Of a DNA stretch of 53,255 nt, positions 32,074-41,181 are shown in pieces. Each line of letters starts with the position of its first letter. The first letter of the stretch is position 1. The DNA is taken from NCBI RefSeq assembly GCF_002078235.1, contig NZ_MSGP01000126.1:1-53255 (forward strand). Reading direction: 5' to 3'. The position numbers were made by a program, and so were the translations under genes. This DNA is from Streptomyces viridosporus. GTDB lineage: Bacteria > Actinomycetota > Actinomycetes > Streptomycetales > Streptomycetaceae. Below the pieces are notes generated by a model that worked only from the letters and a program-made list of their open reading frames with translations, had not been told where the DNA came from and did no database searches.

Positions 32074-32954
32074 ACGGGACGTTCGGGATGCCGGCCGGGA
32101 TGTCGGCGGGCGCGGCCGCGGCGTGCATGGGGATCGCGGCCTGGCTGTGGGGCGGTGGACGGGCCGGGGTCCGGCGGGCGCGAGCGCTGCTGGTCGGCGG
32201 GGCGGTGGCCGGGGACGGGCCGCCGGGATGGTCCCGCGCGACCCGCGAGTGGCGGCGGATCCGCGGGCGGTTGCACGCGGAGTGGTGGTCGTCGGCCGCC
32301 GGGGTGGTGCTGGCGGTGCTGGGGTCGTCGGTGCTGCCCGTCGTCGCGGGGGCGGCCGGGGTGCCCCTGCTGCGGCGGGTGCGACTGGCCGCCCGGGAGC
32401 GCCGGGTGCGCGAGAGCCGGGAGGACGCGGTGATCGCGTTGTGCGGTGCGCTCGCCGGGGAGGTGCGTGCGGGGCGGCAACCCGGTGCGGCGCTGCTGAC
32501 CGCCGTGCGGGACTCCGGCGGGCTCGGTGACGCCCAGGCGGCCGTGCTGGCGGCGGCGCGCTTCGGCGGGGACGTTCCGGAGGCACTCGCGGCGGCGGCG
32601 CAGCCGGGCGCCGAGGGGCTGCGCGGGCTCGCCGCCTGCTGGCGGGTGGCGGTGGACCAGGGCGCCGGGCTCGCGGACGGACTCGACCGGCTGGAAGCGG
32701 CGCTGCGGGCCGAACGCGACCGGCGTGCCGACCTGCGCGCCCAGTTGGCCGGTGCCCGCGCCACGGCGGTGATGCTCGCCGGGCTCCCGGCGGTGGGCCT
32801 CGCGCTCGGCGCGGCCCTCGGCGCCGACCCGTTGCGGATCCTGCTGCACACACCGTCGGGGCTGGGCTGTCTGGCGGCCGGCGGGGTGCTGGAGGGACTG
32901 GGGCTGTGGTGGGCGCTGCGGATCATGCGGGGCGCCGAGGAGGTGGCGGGGTGA
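32070..32954 (+). CDS. tadB: TadB-like Flp pilus assembly membrane protein
   Basis: 294 aa with hydrophobic segments at the start (residues about 8-25), around 75-105 and in the last 70 residues. The middle is a T2SSF/TadB-type helical cytosolic domain (EDAVIALCGALAGEVRAGRQPGAAL; FGGDVPEALAAAA). It forms the inner-membrane platform on which TadA works. ATGA overlap with tadA's end and GTGA overlap with tadC. With the element in tadA, its normal coupling and read-through are lost. Confidence 0.85.
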   Translation: MNGTFGMPAGMSAGAAAACMGIAAWLWGGGRAGVRRARALLVGGAVAGDGPPGWSRATREWRRIRGRLHAEWWSSAAGVVLAVLGSSVLPVVAGAAGVPLLRRVRLAARERRVRESREDAVIALCGALAGEVRAGRQPGAALLTAVRDSGGLGDAQAAVLAAARFGGDVPEALAAAAQPGAEGLRGLAACWRVAVDQGAGLADGLDRLEAALRAERDRRADLRAQLAGARATAVMLAGLPAVGLALGAALGADPLRILLHTPSGLGCLAAGGVLEGLGLWWALRIMRGAEEVAG

Positions 32955-33742
32955 GCGGGGACGCCGTCCACAGGCTGGGGGCAGTGGTGGGGGTGGTCTC
33001 GGCGCTGGCGTGGCCGGCGTGGTGGTGGCACCGGAGGCGACACGAGCGGCGGGTGCGGCGGCGACTGACCGAGGTGCTGGCCCTGGAGCGGGCGGTGGCC
33101 GCCCCGCGCCTCACGGTGCCGGACGCCGCGCGGGTCTGGCTGCCGCACGCCGGCGTGGCGTGTGCCGGATGGGTGCTGGTGGGCGGTCTCGCCGGGGCCG
33201 CCGCGGGGCTGATCGCCGCGGCCGGACTGTGGCGGTGGCGACGGCGGCGGTCGGCGGACGGTCCGCAGGCGCGCGAGCGGGCGCGCCTCGCGGCCGGGGC
33301 GGCGCGTCAACTGCCCCTCGCCGCCGACCTGCTCTCCGCCTGCATCGCGGCGGGCGCCGGTCCGGTGACGGCCGCACAGGCCGTCGGAGAGGCCCTGGGC
33401 GGACCGGTCGGGGAGGCCCTGGCGCGGGGCGCGGCGGAGGTGCGGCTCGGGGGTGAACCGGATGCGGCGTGGCAGCGGCTGGCCTCGGTGCCGGGCGCCG
33501 CGGCTCTGGCCCGGCTGCTGGAACGGGCCGACGTGTCCGGGCTTCCCCTGTCCACCCCCGTGGCCCGGCTCGCCGCCGAGGCCCGCGCGGAGTGGGCCCG
33601 CGCGGCGACGGCACGGGCCCGGCGGGCGGCCGTCATGGTCAGCGCGCCGGTGGGGCTGTGCTTCCTCCCCGCGTTCGTCGCGGTCGGTGTGCTGCCCGTG
33701 GTGATCGGGCTCGCGGGCGGGGTGCTGGGAGGAGGTGCCTGA
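32951..33742 (+). CDS. tadC: TadC-like Flp pilus assembly membrane protein
   Basis: 263 aa from a GTG start. One hydrophobic segment near the N-terminus, another around residues 60-80, a T2SSF-type helical domain (AARQLPLAADLLSACIAAGAGPV; LLERADVSGLPLST), and a final strongly hydrophobic segment. Partner of TadB in the platform. It ends 80-90 bp before the pilin-like gene. Confidence 0.85.
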   Translation: MSGDAVHRLGAVVGVVSALAWPAWWWHRRRHERRVRRRLTEVLALERAVAAPRLTVPDAARVWLPHAGVACAGWVLVGGLAGAAAGLIAAAGLWRWRRRRSADGPQARERARLAAGAARQLPLAADLLSACIAAGAGPVTAAQAVGEALGGPVGEALARGAAEVRLGGEPDAAWQRLASVPGAAALARLLERADVSGLPLSTPVARLAAEARAEWARAATARARRAAVMVSAPVGLCFLPAFVAVGVLPVVIGLAGGVLGGGA

Positions 33743-33835
33743 CGGGGGAGCGACCGGGCGGCCGGTGAGCGGGCCGCACAGACGAGTGGTGTTTCACATG
33801 GTGTTCCGACAGGACCTTTCCTCATGGGGGTTGTG

Positions 33836-34045
33836 ATGTATCAGGCGGTACGGGCACGGCTGCGTGCCCTGGTGTGCAAGGCGCGTGCGGTGCGGAGGGA
33901 CGCGGGGATGGTGACCTCCGAGTACGCGATGGGGATCGTGGCGGCGGTGGCGTTCGCCGTGGTGCTCTACAAGGTGGTCACGAGCGGGCCGGTCGGCACG
34001 GCCCTGCGCAACATCGTGCAGCAGGCACTCGATGGCCGGATGTGA
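33836..34045 (+). CDS. DUF4244 Flp-pilin-like protein
   Basis: 69 aa. A basic N-terminal part with RDAGMVTSEYAMGIVAAVAFA is the class III prepilin layout: cleavage would occur before a Glu-5-containing hydrophobic helix (TSEYAMG). Actinobacterial DUF4244 proteins sit at this place in tad clusters and are presumed major pilins. The ATG with GGGGG 7 nt upstream is used; an ATG 12 bp earlier also has a usable site. It overlaps the next gene by 14 nt. Confidence 0.8.
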   Translation: MYQAVRARLRALVCKARAVRRDAGMVTSEYAMGIVAAVAFAVVLYKVVTSGPVGTALRNIVQQALDGRM

Positions 34046-34418
34046 GCGGGGCCGGGACCGGGGGTTCGTGACGGCGGAGTCGGCCGTGGTGCTGCCCGTG
34101 CTGGTGGTGTTCGCGACGGCACTGGTCTACGGGCTGCTGGTGGTGGCGGCACAGATCCGGTGCGTGGACGCGGCACGCACGGGCGCCCGCGCGGCGGCCC
34201 GGCAGGATCCGCCCGACGCGGTCACCGAGGTGACCCGGGAGGCGGCACCGTCCGGCGCGGAGGTCACGGTGCGCAGGGAGGCCGGGCACGTCCGGGTGGT
34301 CGTCGTGGCCAGGCCCCCGCTGCTGGACGGGCTGCCCTTCGACGTCCGGGAGGAGGCCGTGGCGGCGGTGGAGGAGACGGCGGGGGCGGCGGAGGAGACG
34401 GCGGGAGCAGGAGCATGA
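34032..34418 (+). CDS. TadE-like pseudopilin
   Basis: 128 aa. After a short basic start comes DRGFVTAESAVVLPVLVVFATALVYGLL, the TadE signature (Glu after the cleavage site, then a membrane helix). The outer part is short and ends in an Ala/Glu-rich repeat (AAVEETAGAAEETAGAG). TadE-type minor pilins prime Flp-pilus assembly. It overlaps both neighbours. Confidence 0.78.
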   Translation: MAGCERGRDRGFVTAESAVVLPVLVVFATALVYGLLVVAAQIRCVDAARTGARAAARQDPPDAVTEVTREAAPSGAEVTVRREAGHVRVVVVARPPLLDGLPFDVREEAVAAVEETAGAAEETAGAGA

Positions 34419-35002
34419 GCACCGCCCACCGGGTGCGACGGCCCGGGGCCCCCGGCCGGGGCGTCGCCGACCGGGGTTCCGCGACCGTCTGGAGCGTCGG
34501 GGCGATCGCCGTGCTGTGTGTCGTCTTCGGCGTCGTCCTGGCCCTCGGGCACGCGGTGGTGGTCCGGCACCGCGCGGCCGGGGGCGCGGACCTCGCGGCG
34601 CTCGCGGCGGCGGACCACTGGACGCGGGGCGGTACGGCCGCCTGTGCCCGGGCGGACCGGGTGGCCCGGGCACAGGGCACGCGGCTCGTGCGGTGCGCGG
34701 TCGACGGCGAGGTCTCGGACGTGTCGGTGGCGTCGGGCCGGGGTCCGTTCACGGCGGAGGTCAGGGCACGGGCGGGACCTCCGGGCCAGGCGGAATACCC
34801 GGACCCGGCTCCGGACCAGGACCCGCACCCGGCCCCGGTCCAAGCCCCGGGGCCCGGTCCTGCCCCGGCCCCGGCGTCCGTTCAGGAGCCGATCCCGTCT
34901 CCGGGCCCCGGTCCCGGCCCTGAGTCCGGCCCGCCTCTGACGCCGGTCCCGGAGCCGTCGCGGGCCCCGCCCCGTCCGGCGCCCCCTCCAGCAGCACCGT
35001 GA
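34415..35002 (+). CDS. TadE/TadG-like protein with Pro-rich tail
   Basis: 195 aa. DRGSATVWSVGAIAVLCVVFGVVLALGHAVV matches the helicase-neighbouring TadE/G-like (Rv3654c-type) proteins: one membrane helix followed by AAGGADLAALAAADHW. Residues from about 120 on are Pro/Gly/Pro-Ala repeats (PGPGP) with no fold expected. The last 242 bp lie antisense to the end of the helicase gene. ATGA overlap with the TadE-like gene makes it the last gene of the tad operon. Confidence 0.75.
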   Translation: MSTAHRVRRPGAPGRGVADRGSATVWSVGAIAVLCVVFGVVLALGHAVVVRHRAAGGADLAALAAADHWTRGGTAACARADRVARAQGTRLVRCAVDGEVSDVSVASGRGPFTAEVRARAGPPGQAEYPDPAPDQDPHPAPVQAPGPGPAPAPASVQEPIPSPGPGPGPESGPPLTPVPEPSRAPPRPAPPPAAP

Positions 35003-37421
35003 GCAGCCGTACCGCGCCCCGTTTGTGCAGGGGGTCGTTGCCGTTGCCGCACTTGGGGGACTGGATGCAGGAGGGGCAGCCGGCCTCGCACTCGCAGGAG
35101 GCGATGGCCTGGCGGGTGGCGGTGAGCCAGGCGCGGGCGGTGTGGAAGGCGCGCTCCGCGAAGCCCGCGCCGCCCGGGTGGCCGTCGTAGACGAAGACGG
35201 TGGGCAGCCGCGTGTCGGGGTGGAGGGGGATCGAGACGCCGCCGATGTCCCAGCGGTCGCAGGTCGCGAAGAGCGGCAGCATGCCGATCGACGCGTGCTC
35301 CGCGGCGTGCAGGGCACCGCCGAGGATCTCCGGATTGATCCGGGCCCGGTCCAACTGGTCCTCGGTGACCGTCCACCACACCGCGCGGGTGCGCAGCGTG
35401 CGGGGAGGGAGGTCGAGCTTCGTCTCGCCCAGCACCTCACCGGTGATGACACGCCGGCGCAGGAAGGAGACCACTTGGTTGGTGACCTCCACGGAGCCGT
35501 AGCACAGGCGGCCGGCGCCCCATGGGACCTCGGTGTCCGTCTCCAGCACGGAGATCGACGTCGTGTCCCGGGCGACCGTCGTGTACGTCGGGTTCGCCTG
35601 CTCGACCAGGGCGACGGAGTCCTCCAGGTCGAGGGACCGGACGAGGTACGTGCGGCCCTGGTGCAGGTGGACCGCGCCTTCGTGGACGCTCGCGTGGGCG
35701 GCGCCCGCGTCGACCGTGCCGAGCAGCCTGCCGGTGCCGGACTCGACGACCTGGACCGGCCGGCCGCCCTCCCCGCGGATGTCGGTGAGGTCGGCGGCCC
35801 GCTCCCGGCGGGTCCAGTGCCAGGCCCTGGTCCGGCGGCGGAGCAGCTTCGCGGCCTCCAGCTGCGGGAGGAGTCCCTCGGCGGCCGGGCCGAACAGGTC
35901 GAGGTCCTCGTCCGTCAGGGGCAGTTCCTCGGCGGCCGCGCACAGGTGCGGGGCGAGCACGTAGGGGTTGTCCGGGTCGAGGACGGTGGACTCCACGGGC
36001 TGGTCGAACAGGGCCTCGGGGTGGTGGACGAGGAAGGTGTCCAGCGGGTCGTCGCGGGCGACCAGGACGGCGAGGGCGCCCTGCCCGGACCGTCCCGCGC
36101 GGCCGGCCTGCTGCCACAGGGAGGCCCGGGTGCCCGGGTATCCGGCGAGCACCACCGCGTCCAGGCCGGAGACGTCCACGCCGAGCTCCAGCGCGTTGGT
36201 CGCGGCCAGGCCGAGGAGTTCGCCGGAGTGCAGGGCCCGTTCCAGGGCGCGGCGCTCCTCGGGGAGATAGCCGCCCCGGTACGCCGCGACCCGCCGGACC
36301 AGTGAGCGGTCGACCTCGGCGAGGCGTTCCTGGGCGATCACGGAGATCAGCTCGGCGCCGCGCCGGGAGCGCACGAAGGCGACCGAGCGGACGCCCTGCA
36401 CGGTGAGGTCGGTCAGCAGGTCGGCGGCCTCGGCGGTGGCGGTGCGGCGGACGGGCGCGCCCCTCTCGCCGTGCAGCTCGGTCAGGGGCGGCTCCCAGAG
36501 GGCGAACACCAGTTCACCGCGCGGCGAGGCGTCGTCGGCGACCTCGACCACCGGCAGGCCGGTGAGCCGGCGGGCGGCGACCGCGGGCTCGGCGGCGGTC
36601 GCGGAGGCCAGCAGGAACACCGGCGAGGCCCCGTAGCGGGCGCACAGCCGGCGCAGTCGGCGCAGCACCTGGGCGACGTGCGAGCCGAAGACGCCCCGGT
36701 AGGTGTGGCACTCGTCGACGACGACGTACTTCAGCGCCTTGAGGAAGGAGGACCAGCGGGGGTGGGACGGCAGGACGCCCCGGTGCAGCATGTCCGGGTT
36801 GGTCAGCACGTAATTGGCGTACTGGCGGATCCACTCGCGTTCCTCGAACGGGGTGTCGCCGTCGTAGACCGCCGCGCGCACCGAATGGCCCAGCGGATGT
36901 GAAAGTTCCTTCACGGACCGGCACTGGTCCGCCGCGAGGGCCTTGGTGGGGGCGAGGTAGAGGGCGGTCGCGCCACGGCCGTTCGGGGCCTCGGAGCCGT
37001 CCAGGAGCGCCGACAGGACCGGCGCGAGGTACGCCAGGGACTTGCCGGAGGCCGTGCCGGTGGCGACCACGACCGACTCGCCGTCCAGGGCGTGTTCGGC
37101 GGCGCGTGCCTGGTGGGCCCAGGGGTGGTCGATGCCCGCGGCCCGCACGGCGGCGACGACCTCCGTACGGATCCGGTCCGGCCAGACGGCATGGCGGCCC
37201 GCGCGCGGGGGCAAGTGCTCCGTATGAGTGATGCGCGAAGCCCGGCCCGGTCCGGACGCGAGCCGGTCCAGGACCGTGCCCGGAGCGGGGCCGGACGCGG
37301 TGTCCGTCGGGGATCGATCGGATCGGTGATTCTTGGCCATCGGCACCGAGTGTGTCACCGGCGTGACGGACAATGGGGCCAAGGCGTCGTGCACGCCTGC
37401 CGGTAAGTGATTGAATGCCAT
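34761..37421 (-). CDS. DEAD/DEAH-box helicase with DUF1998-type domain
   Basis: About 886 aa; superfamily-2 helicase of the YprA/MrfA-like group. Motifs: Q-like WAHQARAAEHALDG, Walker A ATGTASGKS, PTKALAADQ, DECHTYRGVFG (DExH), SATAAEP, and motif VI QQAGRAGRSGQGAL. The C-terminal Cys cluster ASCECEAGCPSCIQSPKCGNGN is the DUF1998 zinc site; MrfA relatives act in mitomycin-type DNA repair. After it a tail of about 70 residues of Pro-Gly repeats overlaps the opposite tad gene. Start uncertain: the ATG at 37421 or an internal ATG at 37340, neither with a ribosome site. Confidence 0.85.
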   Translation of the reverse strand: MAFNHLPAGVHDALAPLSVTPVTHSVPMAKNHRSDRSPTDTASGPAPGTVLDRLASGPGRASRITHTEHLPPRAGRHAVWPDRIRTEVVAAVRAAGIDHPWAHQARAAEHALDGESVVVATGTASGKSLAYLAPVLSALLDGSEAPNGRGATALYLAPTKALAADQCRSVKELSHPLGHSVRAAVYDGDTPFEEREWIRQYANYVLTNPDMLHRGVLPSHPRWSSFLKALKYVVVDECHTYRGVFGSHVAQVLRRLRRLCARYGASPVFLLASATAAEPAVAARRLTGLPVVEVADDASPRGELVFALWEPPLTELHGERGAPVRRTATAEAADLLTDLTVQGVRSVAFVRSRRGAELISVIAQERLAEVDRSLVRRVAAYRGGYLPEERRALERALHSGELLGLAATNALELGVDVSGLDAVVLAGYPGTRASLWQQAGRAGRSGQGALAVLVARDDPLDTFLVHHPEALFDQPVESTVLDPDNPYVLAPHLCAAAEELPLTDEDLDLFGPAAEGLLPQLEAAKLLRRRTRAWHWTRRERAADLTDIRGEGGRPVQVVESGTGRLLGTVDAGAAHASVHEGAVHLHQGRTYLVRSLDLEDSVALVEQANPTYTTVARDTTSISVLETDTEVPWGAGRLCYGSVEVTNQVVSFLRRRVITGEVLGETKLDLPPRTLRTRAVWWTVTEDQLDRARINPEILGGALHAAEHASIGMLPLFATCDRWDIGGVSIPLHPDTRLPTVFVYDGHPGGAGFAERAFHTARAWLTATRQAIASCECEAGCPSCIQSPKCGNGNDPLHKRGAVRLLTVLLEGAPDGAGPATAPGPASEAGRTQGRDRGPETGSAPERTPGPGQDRAPGLGPGPGAGPGPEPGPGIPPGPEVPPVP

Positions 37422-37500
37422 CGCGGCTGGCGAACCGTCCCGGGGGCTGAGCCGAGATGCCCCAAGGGCGACCGCTCGATAGCTAGGTGCTGGAGGATCC

Positions 37501-37842
37501 GTGGACCTGTCCCTGTCGACCGAGACCATGGGCGATCGCACGATCGTCAGGGTCGGTGGCGAAATCGACGTATATACCGCGCCCAAGCTGCGCGAGCAGC
37601 TGGTCGAGCTGGTGAACGACGGCAGTTTCCACCTTGTCGTCGACATGGAAGGTGTGGACTTCCTCGACTCCACCGGTCTCGGCGTACTGGTCGGCGGCCT
37701 GAAGCGCGTCCGTGCCCATGAGGGCTCGTTGCGCCTGGTCTGCAACCAGGAGCGCATTCTCAAGATCTTCCGTATCACCGGCCTCACCAAGGTGTTCCCG
37801 ATTCACACCTCGGTCGAGGAAGCGGTGGCGGCCACCGACTGA
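37501..37842 (+). CDS. bldG: BldG anti-anti-sigma factor
   Basis: 113-aa STAS-domain protein. Ser57 in [11 protein letters not shown] is the phosphorylation site. BldG is needed for aerial growth and antibiotic production, and when unphosphorylated binds anti-sigma factors. GGAGG lies 4 nt before the GTG start. The anti-sigma partner gene follows after 112 bp, with a hairpin between them that could yield separate bldG transcripts. Sequence and neighbours match the S. coelicolor locus SCO3549-SCO3548 as I recall it. Confidence 0.95.
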   Translation: MDLSLSTETMGDRTIVRVGGEIDVYTAPKLREQLVELVNDGSFHLVVDMEGVDFLDSTGLGVLVGGLKRVRAHEGSLRLVCNQERILKIFRITGLTKVFPIHTSVEEAVAATD

Positions 37843-37887
37843 TCACCGGTCCCGGGCCGGCGTGCCCGGGCAGCAGAAATGAAGCAC

Positions 37888-37923
37888 GAGGGGAGGCCGG
37901 GCTCTTCGGCGGCCCGGCCCCTC
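37888..37923 (+). terminator. Hairpin between bldG and its partner
   Basis: GGCCGGGC (37895-37902) pairs with GCCCGGCC (37912-37919) around TCTTCGGCG, extended by GAGG/CCTC outside a bulge. It may act as a partial terminator giving monocistronic bldG mRNA besides the two-gene transcript known in S. coelicolor. Confidence 0.55.
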
Positions 37924-37954
37924 CACAGCACGCCCGTACCTGCGAGGGGGATGC

Positions 37955-38386
37955 ATGGCCACCGTCGAGCTCCGCTTCAGCGCGTTGCCCGAGCACGTCA
38001 GGACCGCCCGGCTCGTGGCGGCGGCGGTGGCGCGCAGGGCCGGAGTGGACGAGGCCGTCCTCGACGAGGTCAGGCTCGCGGTCGGTGAGGCGTGCACACG
38101 GGCCGTGGGACTGCACCAGAACGGCGGAATCCCGGCACCCGTGAAGGTGCTGCTGATCGAGGAGGAGAAGCAGTTCTCCATCGAGGTCGGCGACGAGGCA
38201 CCCCATGCGGTCCCCGGCGGGCCCGGTGACGGGCCCGGCGACGCGGACGTCGAGATCGAGGAGGACGAGATGGGCCTCGCGGTCATCAGCGGCCTCGTCG
38301 ACGACGTGGAAGTGAGTGCCGGGGAGAACGGCGGATCGATCCGCATGAGGTGGCCCCTCACGCCGCCGGTCACCCTCCCGGCCTGA
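37955..38386 (+). CDS. BldG-partner anti-sigma factor (GHKL-type kinase)
   Basis: 143-aa ATP-binding anti-sigma factor of the RsbW/SpoIIAB-like GHKL class. It shows the N-box region EVRLAVGEACTRAV and the C-terminal MGLAVISGLVDDV block; the G-boxes are weak, and an acidic Gly/Pro insertion (GGPGDGPGDADVEIEEDE) lies between. It should bind BldG and one or more sigma factors. GAGGGGG precedes the ATG. A strong terminator follows. Confidence 0.85.
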   Translation: MATVELRFSALPEHVRTARLVAAAVARRAGVDEAVLDEVRLAVGEACTRAVGLHQNGGIPAPVKVLLIEEEKQFSIEVGDEAPHAVPGGPGDGPGDADVEIEEDEMGLAVISGLVDDVEVSAGENGGSIRMRWPLTPPVTLPA

Positions 38387-38414
38387 GCCGGCTCACCCGA
38401 ACAGCGCTTCTTCC

Positions 38415-38448
38415 CGACGAAGGGCCCCACCCGTGGGGCCCTTCGTCG
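38415..38448. terminator. 15-bp-stem terminator after the bldG operon
   Basis: CGACGAAGGGCCCCA (38415-38429) pairs perfectly with 38434-38448 around CCCG, 29 bp past the stop codon. Confidence 0.8.
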
Positions 38449-38490
38449 TGTGCGGCTGTCGATGCCCGCGCTTACAGTGGTCACGTGCGC

Positions 38491-38518
38491 TTGATCGAGT
38501 GAATTCATTCACGATCAA
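38491..38518. promoter_or_regulatory. A/T-rich inverted repeat upstream of hppA
   Basis: TTGATCG-AG-TGAAT faces ATTCACGATCAA with a TC centre: 12 matching pairs plus a 2-nt bulge. It is about 190 bp before hppA in a notably A/T-rich stretch. A second small repeat, AATGC/GCATT, is at 38544-38560. Possible operator. Confidence 0.4.
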
Positions 38519-38660
38519 TCGCGCCACGGAAAGTACGACCGCGTGAATGCATCAAAAGCATTACCGATTCGGCTTCCCGGCCATCCGGCGATCATCGGGT
38601 GAAGGGTGAGTGCAGGACATTTACATTTCACGCGCTCTGTTTTGATCAGGTTCCGGTACC

Positions 38661-38666
38661 TACAAT
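38661..38666 (+). promoter_or_regulatory. -10 element of the hppA promoter
   Basis: TACAAT, 43 bp before the ATG, is a good vegetative -10. The -35 is unclear: TTGATC at 38642 is only 13 bp away. Confidence 0.45.
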
Positions 38667-38709
38667 CCCGTCCACATCTTGAGCTCAGCCCAAGCGTCAA
38701 GGAGGACGA

Positions 38710-41115
38710 ATGGCGGGGCTTTCCATCGCATATGAGTCGGGTCAACCCACATCCCTCGCAGCCGCCGTGCTGACCGACGACAACCGCCTGCTCGTGGTGG
38801 TCATCGGCGTCGTGGCACTGGCGGCGCTGGTAGTCGCGGGAGTCCTGGTGCGCCAGGTGCTCGCGGCCGACGAGGGCACCGACGGCATGAAGGAGATCGC
38901 GGCAGCGGTCCAGGAGGGCGCGAACGCCTATCTGGCCCGTCAGCTGCGCACGCTCGGCGTATTCGCCGTCGTCGTGTTCTTCCTGCTCATGCTGCTGCCC
39001 GCGGACGACTGGAATCAGCGTGCCGGACGGTCGGTGTTCTTCTTGATCGGAGCGGCGTTCTCGGCGGCCACCGGCTATATCGGCATGTGGCTCGCCGTGC
39101 GCAGTAATGTGCGGGTCGCCGCGGCGGCGCGCGAAGCCACTCCGGCCGAGGGCGAGCCGGAAAAGGATCTCACCGCGGTATCGCACAGGGCGATGAAGAT
39201 CGCTTTTCGCACGGGTGGCGTCGTCGGCATGTTCACCGTCGGCCTCGGCCTGCTGGGCGCCTCCTGCGTGGTGCTGGTGTACGCGGCCGACGCGCCGAAG
39301 GTGCTCGAGGGGTTCGGACTCGGGGCCGCGCTGATCGCGATGTTCATGAGGGTCGGCGGCGGCATCTTCACCAAGGCCGCCGACGTCGGCGCCGACCTGG
39401 TCGGCAAGGTCGAGCAGGGCATCCCGGAGGACGATCCGCGCAATGCCGCGACCATCGCCGACAACGTGGGCGACAACGTCGGCGACTGCGCGGGCATGGC
39501 GGCCGACCTCTTCGAGTCGTACGCCGTGACCCTGGTGGCCGCGCTGATCCTGGGCTCGGCGGCGTTCGGCGACGCGGGGCTCGCCTTCCCGCTGCTGGTG
39601 CCGGCGATCGGCGTCCTCACCGCGATGATCGGCATCTTCGCGGTGGCGCCGAGGCGCGCCGACCGCAGCGGCATGAGCGCGATCAACCGGGGGTTCTTCA
39701 TCTCCGCGGTGATCTCGCTGGCGCTGGTCGCGATCGCGGTGTTCACCTATCTGCCGTCGTCCTACGCCGACCTCGACGGCGTCACCGACGCGGCGATCCA
39801 GGGCAAGGACGGCGATCCGCGGATCCTCGCGCTCGTCGCGGTGGCCATCGGCATCGTGCTCGCCGCCCTCATCCAGCAGCTCACCGGCTACTTCACCGAG
39901 ACGACCCGGCGCCCGGTGAAGGACATCGGCAGGACCTCCCTCACCGGCCCGGCCACCGTCGTCCTCGCCGGTATCTCCATCGGTCTCGAATCCGCCGTCT
40001 ACACCGCCCTGTTGATCGGTCTCGGCGTCTACGGGGCGTTCCTGCTCGGCGGTACGTCGATCATGCTGGCGCTGTTCGCGGTGGCGCTGGCCGGCACCGG
40101 CCTGCTCACCACGGTCGGGGTGATCGTCGCGATGGACACCTTCGGGCCGGTCTCCGACAACGCGCAGGGCATCGCCGAGATGTCCGGCGACGTCGAGGGC
40201 GCGGGCGCCCAGGTGCTCACCGACCTGGACGCGGTCGGCAACACCACCAAGGCCATCACCAAGGGCATCGCCATCGCCACGGCGGTGCTGGCCGCGGCGG
40301 CGCTGTTCGGCTCCTACCGGGACGCCATCACCAGCGGCGCGAGAGACGTGGGCGAGCGGCTCAGCGGTGAGGGCGCGCCGATGAGCCTGATGATGGACAT
40401 CTCGCAGCCCAACAACCTCGTCGGTCTGATCGCGGGCGCGGCGGTCGTCTTCCTGTTCTCCGGGCTGGCGATCAACGCGGTGTCGCGGTCGGCGGGTTCG
40501 GTGGTCTTCGAGGTGCGGCGGCAGTTCCGCGAGAAGCCCGGGATCATGGACTACAGCGAGAAGCCGGAGTACGGCAAGGTCGTCGACATCTGCACCAGGG
40601 ACGCCCTGCGCGAGCTGGCCACACCGGGTCTGCTCGCCGTGATGGCACCGATCTTCATCGGGTTCACGCTCGGTGTCGGGGCCCTGGGCGCGTTCCTCGC
40701 GGGCGCGATCGGCGCGGGCACGCTGATGGCGGTGTTCCTCGCCAACTCCGGCGGTGCCTGGGACAACGCGAAGAAACTCGTCGAGGACGGGCACCACGGC
40801 GGCAAGGGCAGCGAGGCCCACGCGGCCACCGTGATCGGCGACACCGTCGGCGACCCCTTCAAGGACACCGCCGGTCCCGCGATCAACCCCCTGCTGAAGG
40901 TGATGAACCTGGTGGCGCTGCTCATCGCGCCCGCGGTCATCAAGTTCTCCTACGGCGCCGACAAGAGCGTAGGGATGCGGGTGCTGATCGCGGTCCTCGC
41001 GCTGGCGGTGATCGTCGGCGCGGTGTACGTGTCCAAGCGGCGCGGTATCGCCGTGGGGGACGAGGACGACTCCGAACCGGAGCCCAAGTCGGCCGATCCG
41101 GCGGTGGTTTCCTAG
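38710..41115 (+). CDS. hppA: K+-independent H+-translocating pyrophosphatase
   Basis: 801-aa integral membrane pump that couples PPi hydrolysis to proton export, with about 16 helices. The signature DVGADLVGKVE and the DNVGDNVGDCAGMAADLFESY metal-PPi site are intact. GNTTKAITKG has Lys where K+-dependent pumps have Ala, marking the K+-independent class. The C-terminus (YVSKRRGIAVGDEDD...) is an acidic cytosolic tail. AAGGAGGAC precedes the ATG. Stands alone between two strong terminators. Confidence 0.95.
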   Translation: MAGLSIAYESGQPTSLAAAVLTDDNRLLVVVIGVVALAALVVAGVLVRQVLAADEGTDGMKEIAAAVQEGANAYLARQLRTLGVFAVVVFFLLMLLPADDWNQRAGRSVFFLIGAAFSAATGYIGMWLAVRSNVRVAAAAREATPAEGEPEKDLTAVSHRAMKIAFRTGGVVGMFTVGLGLLGASCVVLVYAADAPKVLEGFGLGAALIAMFMRVGGGIFTKAADVGADLVGKVEQGIPEDDPRNAATIADNVGDNVGDCAGMAADLFESYAVTLVAALILGSAAFGDAGLAFPLLVPAIGVLTAMIGIFAVAPRRADRSGMSAINRGFFISAVISLALVAIAVFTYLPSSYADLDGVTDAAIQGKDGDPRILALVAVAIGIVLAALIQQLTGYFTETTRRPVKDIGRTSLTGPATVVLAGISIGLESAVYTALLIGLGVYGAFLLGGTSIMLALFAVALAGTGLLTTVGVIVAMDTFGPVSDNAQGIAEMSGDVEGAGAQVLTDLDAVGNTTKAITKGIAIATAVLAAAALFGSYRDAITSGARDVGERLSGEGAPMSLMMDISQPNNLVGLIAGAAVVFLFSGLAINAVSRSAGSVVFEVRRQFREKPGIMDYSEKPEYGKVVDICTRDALRELATPGLLAVMAPIFIGFTLGVGALGAFLAGAIGAGTLMAVFLANSGGAWDNAKKLVEDGHHGGKGSEAHAATVIGDTVGDPFKDTAGPAINPLLKVMNLVALLIAPAVIKFSYGADKSVGMRVLIAVLALAVIVGAVYVSKRRGIAVGDEDDSEPEPKSADPAVVS

Positions 41116-41143
41116 CGGACGCCGGAGAGGACGAGATCAATGT

Positions 41144-41181
41144 GCGGGCGGACGGCGCGTCTTGACGCGACGTCCGCCCGC
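41144..41181. terminator. Terminator after hppA
   Basis: GCGGGCGGACG (41144-41154) pairs with CGTCCGCCCGC (41171-41181); the loop contains a further CGCGTC/GACGCG stem, so the whole 38 bp folds into one long hairpin. Confidence 0.75.

Noticed and set aside
30387..32849. An 820-codon leftward frame extending the integrase through the attachment core
   Set aside because: The extension runs antisense to tadA/tadB beyond the element border; the integrase has a clear leaderless GTG start at 31829.
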